The position numbers and the translations under genes are program-made. Shown in pieces: positions 6,353 through 9,264 of a stretch of 9,264 nt of DNA. Position 1 is the stretch's first letter. Each line of letters begins with the position of its first letter. The stretch is from Candidatus Babeliales bacterium (GTDB taxonomy: Bacteria > Babelota > Babeliae > Babelales > CAIQNR01), in contig JAIPGS010000032.1 of the NCBI GenBank assembly GCA_021735725.1, positions 1 to 9,264 of the forward strand, read 5' to 3'. A model generated the notes under the pieces. That model saw only the letters and a list, made by a program, of their open reading frames with translations. It did no database searches and was not told the origin of the DNA.

Positions 6353-7279
6353 ATGAACATTCAACAAAACGTCCCACTTAAAGAAAAAAACTGGTTCAAA
6401 ACTGGTGGATCTGCGCAATTTTATTGTGAACCAACAACCGATCAAGAATTTAAAAAAGCTCTTGAATATGCCCAAACAAATAATTTAGAACTTTTTATTT
6501 TGGGAGATGGTGCAAATGTTTTAATTAGTGATGATGGATTTGATGGACTTGTTATTCATCCACAATTAAAAACTATTACCCATTCAGAAAATGTGGTTAC
6601 CGCCGGAGCCGGTGTTTTAATGGCAGAACTTATTGAATATTGCTTAAATAATAATTTAAGTGGGCTTGAAGAATTCAGTAATATTCCAGGAAGCATTGGC
6701 GGAGCTGTTTATATTAACTTACATTACTTTCAATTTTTTTTAGCCGATTTTTTAGTTTCGGCAACATTAATAGAAAAAGCAACCGGAAACAGTATAACTG
6801 TTGATAAAGATTGGTTTGAATATGGATATGATGATTCCCGTTTAATGAAACATGATTATTATGTACTTAATGCAACATTTTTACTAAAAAATGTATCTGA
6901 CATTGAAGTTGCTTATGCTCAAGGACGACGCGTTGAAATAGCGCGACACAGAATGTCACGATACCCCAATGGGCATACCTGCGGTTCTTTTTTTAGAAAT
7001 TTTCATGATGATGAAGTAACTGTTACATCTCATGGTAAAAAAGTAATTTGGGTTGCTTACTACCTTGATAAAATTGGAGTTAAAGGAGTCCTGAAATCTG
7101 GCGATGCTATTGTTTCTTATCAACATGCCAATATGCTGGTAAATCAAGGAAATGCAACATCAAATGACCTCATTTCATTAGCCAAAAACATGCAAGAGCT
7201 GGTAAAAAAAGAATTTAATATTATTCCACAACCAGAATGTTTACTTATTGGCTTTAAAAATTACCCCCTCATTAAATAA
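6353..7279 (+). CDS. murB: UDP-N-acetylenolpyruvoylglucosamine reductase (MurB), divergent
   Basis: FAD enzyme that reduces UDP-GlcNAc-enolpyruvate to UDP-MurNAc with NADPH, the second committed step of peptidoglycan precursor synthesis in the cytoplasm. FAD-binding motifs: NWFKTGGSAQFY (13-24), LGDGANVLISDDGFDGLVI (50-68, usually G-GSN), VTAGAGV (82-88), and GLEEFSNIPGSIGGAVYIN (104-122). The C-terminal catalytic part has GSFFRN (211-216) with the proton-donor Ser212, HANMLVNQGNAT (258-269), and PECLLIG (294-300) with Glu295. Two oddities: the FGYRDS motif of E. coli MurB reads YGYDDS (157-162), so the active-site Arg is Asp160; and the usual N-x-GAYG stretch after GGA is INLHYFQFFLADFLVSA. 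Length 308 fits. A weak AGAGAG ribosome site precedes the ATG. Its presence suggests that a peptidoglycan pathway is kept. Confidence 0.88.
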   Translation: MNIQQNVPLKEKNWFKTGGSAQFYCEPTTDQEFKKALEYAQTNNLELFILGDGANVLISDDGFDGLVIHPQLKTITHSENVVTAGAGVLMAELIEYCLNNNLSGLEEFSNIPGSIGGAVYINLHYFQFFLADFLVSATLIEKATGNSITVDKDWFEYGYDDSRLMKHDYYVLNATFLLKNVSDIEVAYAQGRRVEIARHRMSRYPNGHTCGSFFRNFHDDEVTVTSHGKKVIWVAYYLDKIGVKGVLKSGDAIVSYQHANMLVNQGNATSNDLISLAKNMQELVKKEFNIIPQPECLLIGFKNYPLIK

Positions 7280-7298
7280 AGTTATAATTAATAAACTC

Positions 7299-7328
7299 TT
7301 GAATAAGACTTACTAGATAAAGTACACT
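7299..7328 (+). promoter_or_regulatory. Promoter of secreted paralog 1
   Basis: TTGAAT (7299-7304), an 18-base spacer, and TACACT (7323-7328). Both hexamers and the spacer (ACTTACTAGA in its middle) recur before paralogs 2 and 3, which is what makes this call reliable. Similarity to the other upstream regions begins right after the murB stop. Confidence 0.65.
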
Positions 7329-7395
7329 TAACAATAGATAAGTTATTATTGTATTCAAAATTAAATGGAAAATTCTCTAAAAAAATGAGGTTATT

Positions 7396-7743
7396 ATGAA
7401 AAAAAAACTCTTTGTAATCATACTTTTAAGTATAGCTGCAACACAAATTAGTGCTATTCCTAAAGTATTTGAATTAGCCGACCCAGAAGAAAGAACTGAA
7501 CGATGGAATCATAGATTTGATCGTTATAAAGCTAATGTTATAACTGCTATTAATGATTCTATTTTTAAAGACAGAGAGCCTGCAAAAACTGTTTATCAAT
7601 CACAAGATGGATCTGGAAAGCTAAAAAAAATAACTCTTTTTGGGTTATTGAATAAAGCACAAGCAGCTCAAAATGAAGAGGAATTAGAAGCAGTTGATTA
7701 CCATTATCAAAATACACTTTACCTTATTCATTTGCATGATTAA
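7396..7743 (+). CDS. Small secreted protein, tandem family member 1
   Basis: Unrecognised family of three neighbours. The 115-residue precursor has a 20-residue signal peptide (MKKKLFVIILLSIAATQISA, with S-A before the cut) and a 95-residue mature part. Family features: ADPEERTERWNHRFDRYKANVI (28-49; A-D-P, T-x-R, F-x-x-YK-x-NVI conserved), a variable middle, and a C-terminal HYQNTLYLIHLHD (103-115). The mature domain has no cysteines and is predicted to be mostly helical and charged. It is about 57% identical to member 3 by hand count, without gaps. A GAGG ribosome site precedes the ATG. It follows murB by 116 bases and has its own promoter. Likely periplasmic, on the surface or released; function unknown. 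Confidence 0.82.
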   Translation: MKKKLFVIILLSIAATQISAIPKVFELADPEERTERWNHRFDRYKANVITAINDSIFKDREPAKTVYQSQDGSGKLKKITLFGLLNKAQAAQNEEELEAVDYHYQNTLYLIHLHD

Positions 7744-7768
7744 AGACACTCCTATAAAAAGAAGTATA

Positions 7769-7861
7769 TTAACCTTAAATAAGCCTCACTCTTTAGTTAC
7801 AATAAAAAATTCTTGCATTACACTTACTAGACAAAGTATGCTTAATAATAGATAGATTATT
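7769..7861 (+). repeat. Duplicated upstream region of paralog 2 (direct repeat of 8396-8488)
   Basis: These 93 bases match 8396-8488 without gaps, with 14 mismatches by hand count (about 85% identity). This shows that the duplicated unit includes the control region as well as the gene. The shared part contains CACTCTTTAG, ACAATAAAAAA and the promoter. The following bases TAAATAAAGAATTCTA are also shared, but copy 3 carries about 16 extra bases before them. Confidence 0.85.
7813..7842 (+). promoter_or_regulatory. Promoter of secreted paralog 2
   Basis: TTGCAT (7813-7818), an 18-base spacer, and TATGCT (7837-7842), at the same place and spacing as in the other two copies. Confidence 0.62.
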
Positions 7862-7895
7862 TAAATAAAGAATTCTAAAAAAAATGGAGAGTCGC

Positions 7896-8255
7896 ATGAA
7901 AAAACAACTTCTAATAATTGCACTTTTAAGTATAAGCATGATGCATAGTAATGCAGAAAATAATACAGTTAATAAAGGATTTGAAAAAGCAGATCCACAA
8001 AAAAATACTGACCGATACCATCCTGATTTTTTAACTTACAAACAGAATGTTATACAACATATAAGAAAAGCTTTTACTGATCATAAAGAAAAAGTCGATG
8101 TTATCTATGTAGTAGAAGATATTAATGGTCATCCAACAAATACAACACTTCATAGATTATTTATTGATATAGTACATTCAAAAGATGAAAAAACATTAAA
8201 AGAAAAAGATATTCATTACCAAAACACACTTTATCTTATTCATTTGAATGATTAA
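7896..8255 (+). CDS. Small secreted protein, tandem family member 2
   Basis: The most divergent of the three paralogs. I place the start at the ATG at 7896, not the in-frame ATG at 7884. The later start is preceded by GGAGAG (7886-7891), aligns with the starts of both paralogs, and gives a signal peptide of exactly 20 residues (MKKQLLIIALLSISMMHSNA). The 119-residue precursor keeps ADPQKNTDRYHPDFLTYKQNVI (33-54) and ends HYQNTLYLIHLND. Relative to its sisters it has about four extra residues after the signal peptide (ENNTVNKGF...) and a more basic middle (HKEKVDVIY, KDEKTLKEKD). It has its own promoter and no cysteines. Function unknown. Confidence 0.82.
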   Translation: MKKQLLIIALLSISMMHSNAENNTVNKGFEKADPQKNTDRYHPDFLTYKQNVIQHIRKAFTDHKEKVDVIYVVEDINGHPTNTTLHRLFIDIVHSKDEKTLKEKDIHYQNTLYLIHLND

Positions 8256-8298
8256 ACCGAATACTACAGAAAAAGTATAAATTTTCTTTTTTATCTTA

Positions 8299-8395
8299 GA
8301 CCTTATCAGAAAAATAATATCGGCCTAAAAAGTTGATTACTATAACTCAACTAGACTGAGTTTTTACATATTTATTATATTTTTCAGATAAGCCT
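8299..8395. mobile_element. 97-bp miniature element derived from an IS5-like IS
   Basis: The terminal inverted repeats are GACCTTATCAGAAAAAT (8299-8315) and, on the other strand, AGGCTTATCTGAAAAAT (8379-8395), matching at 13 of 17 positions. TTA flanks both sides (8296-8298 and 8396-8398) as a 3-bp target duplication. The left 42 bases match the IS end at 9131-9172 at 34 of 42 positions, including the transposase 3' codons for QLFR. It is thus an internally deleted copy. The equivalent region before paralog 2 has a single TTA (7769-7771) at the same place and no insertion, which serves as an empty site. Confidence 0.72.
8344..8365 (+). terminator. Weak hairpin with T-run after paralog 2
   Basis: AACTCA (8344-8349) pairs with TGAGTT (8357-8362), with a 7-base loop and then TTT. 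It lies inside the miniature element, so the insertion may have brought a terminator that separates paralogs 2 and 3. The stem is short and AT-rich. Confidence 0.25.
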
Positions 8396-8488
8396 TTAGG
8401 CTTAAACAAGCTTCACTCTTTAGCTACAATAAAAAACTCTTGAATAAGACTTACTAGAGAGAGTATACTAAAAAATAGATAGATTATT
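8396..8488 (+). repeat. Duplicated upstream region of paralog 3 (direct repeat of 7769-7861)
   Basis: Ungapped partner of 7769-7861 at about 85% identity. It begins exactly at the right-hand TTA of the miniature element. After 8488 about 16 extra bases, including GAATTCTAGA, precede the common TAAATAAAGAATTCTA; the GAATTCTA octamer therefore appears twice here. Confidence 0.85.
8440..8469 (+). promoter_or_regulatory. Promoter of secreted paralog 3
   Basis: TTGAAT (8440-8445), an 18-base spacer, and TATACT (8464-8469). This is the best -10 match of the three copies. It combines with the strongest ribosome site (AAGGAGG at 8525-8531), so copy 3 may be the best expressed. Confidence 0.65.
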
Positions 8489-8536
8489 AACATGAATTCT
8501 AGACTAAATAAAGAATTCTAAAAAAAGGAGGTTGTC

Positions 8537-8884
8537 ATGAAAAAACAACTATTATTATTTGCTCTTTTAAGTGTAGCTGCAACACACATTAATGCTTCAC
8601 GTAGAGTGTTTAAATTAGCAGATCCAGAAGGAAGAACAGAACGATACAATGAAAATTTTAATACTTATAAAAATAATGTTATAGAAGCTATTAACAATTC
8701 TATTGAAGTAGATCATGAACCTGCAGATACTATTTATAAGGCAAAAGATTTAAATTATAATCCAAAAGATACAAGTCTTAATAAATTACTTTCTGAAGCG
8801 CGAGTAGCTGCTGATGAAGGAACATTAGAAGCAGTAGATGTTCATTATCAAAATACACTTTATGTTATTCACCAGCATGACTAA
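8537..8884 (+). CDS. Small secreted protein, tandem family member 3
   Basis: A 115-residue precursor with the 20-residue signal peptide MKKQLLLFALLSVAATHINA and a 95-residue mature part. It shares LADPEGRTERYNENFNTYK and NNVIEAINNSI with member 1 and the C-terminal HYQNTLYVIHQHD. The segment LEAVD before HYQNTLY is identical in members 1 and 3, which are the closer pair although member 2 lies between them. A full consensus AAGGAGG ribosome site precedes the ATG by 5 bases. There are no cysteines. The mature chain is acidic to neutral and rich in Asn, Asp and Glu. Function unknown; secretion is the only firm inference. Confidence 0.83.
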   Translation: MKKQLLLFALLSVAATHINASRRVFKLADPEGRTERYNENFNTYKNNVIEAINNSIEVDHEPADTIYKAKDLNYNPKDTSLNKLLSEARVAADEGTLEAVDVHYQNTLYVIHQHD

Positions 8885-8987
8885 ATTTTAAATAACATGT
8901 AAAAATGGGGAATAATTATGAAGATCACTTTCTATAAAGTATCCACTTCTTAGATAAATTTTTATTTATTCCTCAGTGCATTGTTAT

Positions 8988-9130
8988 TTAAGAAATAAGG
9001 TCTTTATAGCAATACGCTCTATCAGAAGGAACGTGTACGCTTTCTTTTGTGCCCTGTTTCCATGTTTGTTTTTCTATATTAAAGTGCATTGCTATTTCTT
9101 TATCTTTTATTAAAAATCTTTTTTTATTAA
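8988..9130 (-). pseudogene. Orphan coding remnant cut off by the IS end
   Basis: On the minus strand a frame stays open from the IS boundary at 9130 to a TAA at 8988-8990 and encodes about 46 residues. An internal ATG at 9089 gives MHFNIEKQTWKQGTK and then ESVHVPSDRAYCYKDLIS. I do not recognise it. The mixed composition with Trp, Cys and Tyr looks more like real protein than AT-rich noise, and the frame meets the IS exactly at its end, so this could be the 3' part of a gene split by the insertion. The rest of 8885-8987 holds only an 11-codon reading frame at 8918 with a GGGG site, not convincing as a gene. Confidence 0.3.
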
Positions 9131-9264
9131 GAGCTTATCCGAAAAATCATATCATCCTAAAAAGCTGAATAGCTGCAGCAAATGAAAGTAACGATTCATA
9201 AGATATTTTTGTCTTGCTCCAGCAAATTTTCAATGAGCGATACCAAGAAAACCAACCAAAAGTT
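9131..9264 (-). mobile_element. End of an IS5-like insertion sequence (continues past the window)
   Basis: The terminal repeat GAGCTTATCCGAAAAAT (9131-9147) directly borders TAA, which fits the 3-bp T-N-A target reported for the IS1031 group of the IS5 family. The transposase stop codon overlaps the inner edge of the repeat. The same end sequence, diverged, bounds the 8299-8395 element. Confidence 0.65.
9147..9264 (-). CDS. IS5-family transposase, C-terminal 38 residues (partial)
   Basis: The minus-strand frame from the window edge (first full codon at 9263) to TGA at 9147-9149 reads TFGWFSWYRSLKICW, then SKTKISYESLLSFAAAIQLFRMI. This resembles the C-terminal tail of IS5-type DDE transposases: (R)TF-W-x-x-x-R-L, then a W-E-K-K-x-x-NY-like patch, then a short hydrophobic helix. 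The catalytic core lies outside the window, so activity cannot be judged. The stop overlaps the inner edge of an IS terminal repeat, the expected arrangement. Confidence 0.6.
   Translation of the reverse strand, partial: TFGWFSWYRSLKICWSKTKISYESLLSFAAAIQLFRMI

Noticed and set aside
6956..7147. 63-codon minus-strand frame in murB
   Set aside because: Antisense shadow of the conserved C-terminal MurB domain.
7280..8884. CRISPR-like or toxin-antitoxin array
   Set aside because: The repeats are whole genes with promoters, not short spaced repeats. Signal peptides on all products argue against cytoplasmic toxin-antitoxin pairs.
8918..8953. Eleven-codon frame with an upstream GGGG, resembling the start region of a fourth paralog
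   Set aside because: Only the RBS-ATG spacing is similar. The peptide lacks the signal-peptide pattern, and nothing family-like follows.
1..9264. tRNA, rRNA or other structured RNA genes
   Set aside because: No cloverleaf, GTTCRANNC box or rRNA-like stretch was seen by eye on either strand.

Overview
AT-rich bacterial chromosome segment, with secretory signal peptides, Shine-Dalgarno sites and sigma70-like promoters of ordinary bacterial type. The housekeeping genes (pgpA, lspA, pheT, trhO, murB) are all divergent members of their families. They sit among short secreted proteins that I cannot assign to any family, and among decayed repeats. This mix resembles a host-associated, reduced-genome bacterium. 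My best guess is the Dependentiae (TM6)/Babela type, with a rickettsial or chlamydia-like lineage as alternatives. That is an inference from style, not from a marker gene.

Layout. (1) 1-233: a long imperfect palindrome (18-198) of a REP/MITE-like type, lying beyond the 3' end of the leftward operon. (2) 234-3518, minus strand: a tightly overlapping operon pheT-lspA-pgpA (Phe-tRNA synthetase beta chain, lipoprotein signal peptidase, phosphatidylglycerophosphatase A). pheS is not in front of pheT. (3) 3519-3696: divergent promoter region. (4) 3697-5063, plus strand: two adjacent exported proteins of unknown function; the first carries 20 cysteines, and both end in a hydrophobic C-terminal stretch. 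(5) 5207-6127: trhO, the tRNA U34 hydroxylase. (6) 6186-6301: a second palindrome with the same core as the first. (7) 6353-7279: murB, with an unusual substitution in the active-site Tyr-Arg motif. (8) 7280-8884: three tandem paralogous genes for small secreted proteins. Each has its own promoter of nearly the same sequence, an exactly 20-residue signal peptide and a shared C-terminal motif HYQNTLYLIH. (9) 8299-8395, between the second and third paralogs: a 97-bp miniature element flanked by TTA direct repeats. Its ends match the IS end at 9131. (10) 8988-9264: an orphan coding remnant next to the 3' end of an IS5-like transposase that runs off the window.

How the genes relate: the leftward operon and trhO/murB serve translation, the envelope and lipid synthesis. 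The unassigned genes all encode exported proteins, so this is a small island of secretory products between core genes. The most interesting parts are the three-copy secreted family with duplicated promoters, and the Cys-rich secreted protein. I found no complete defence system, CRISPR array or RNA gene.
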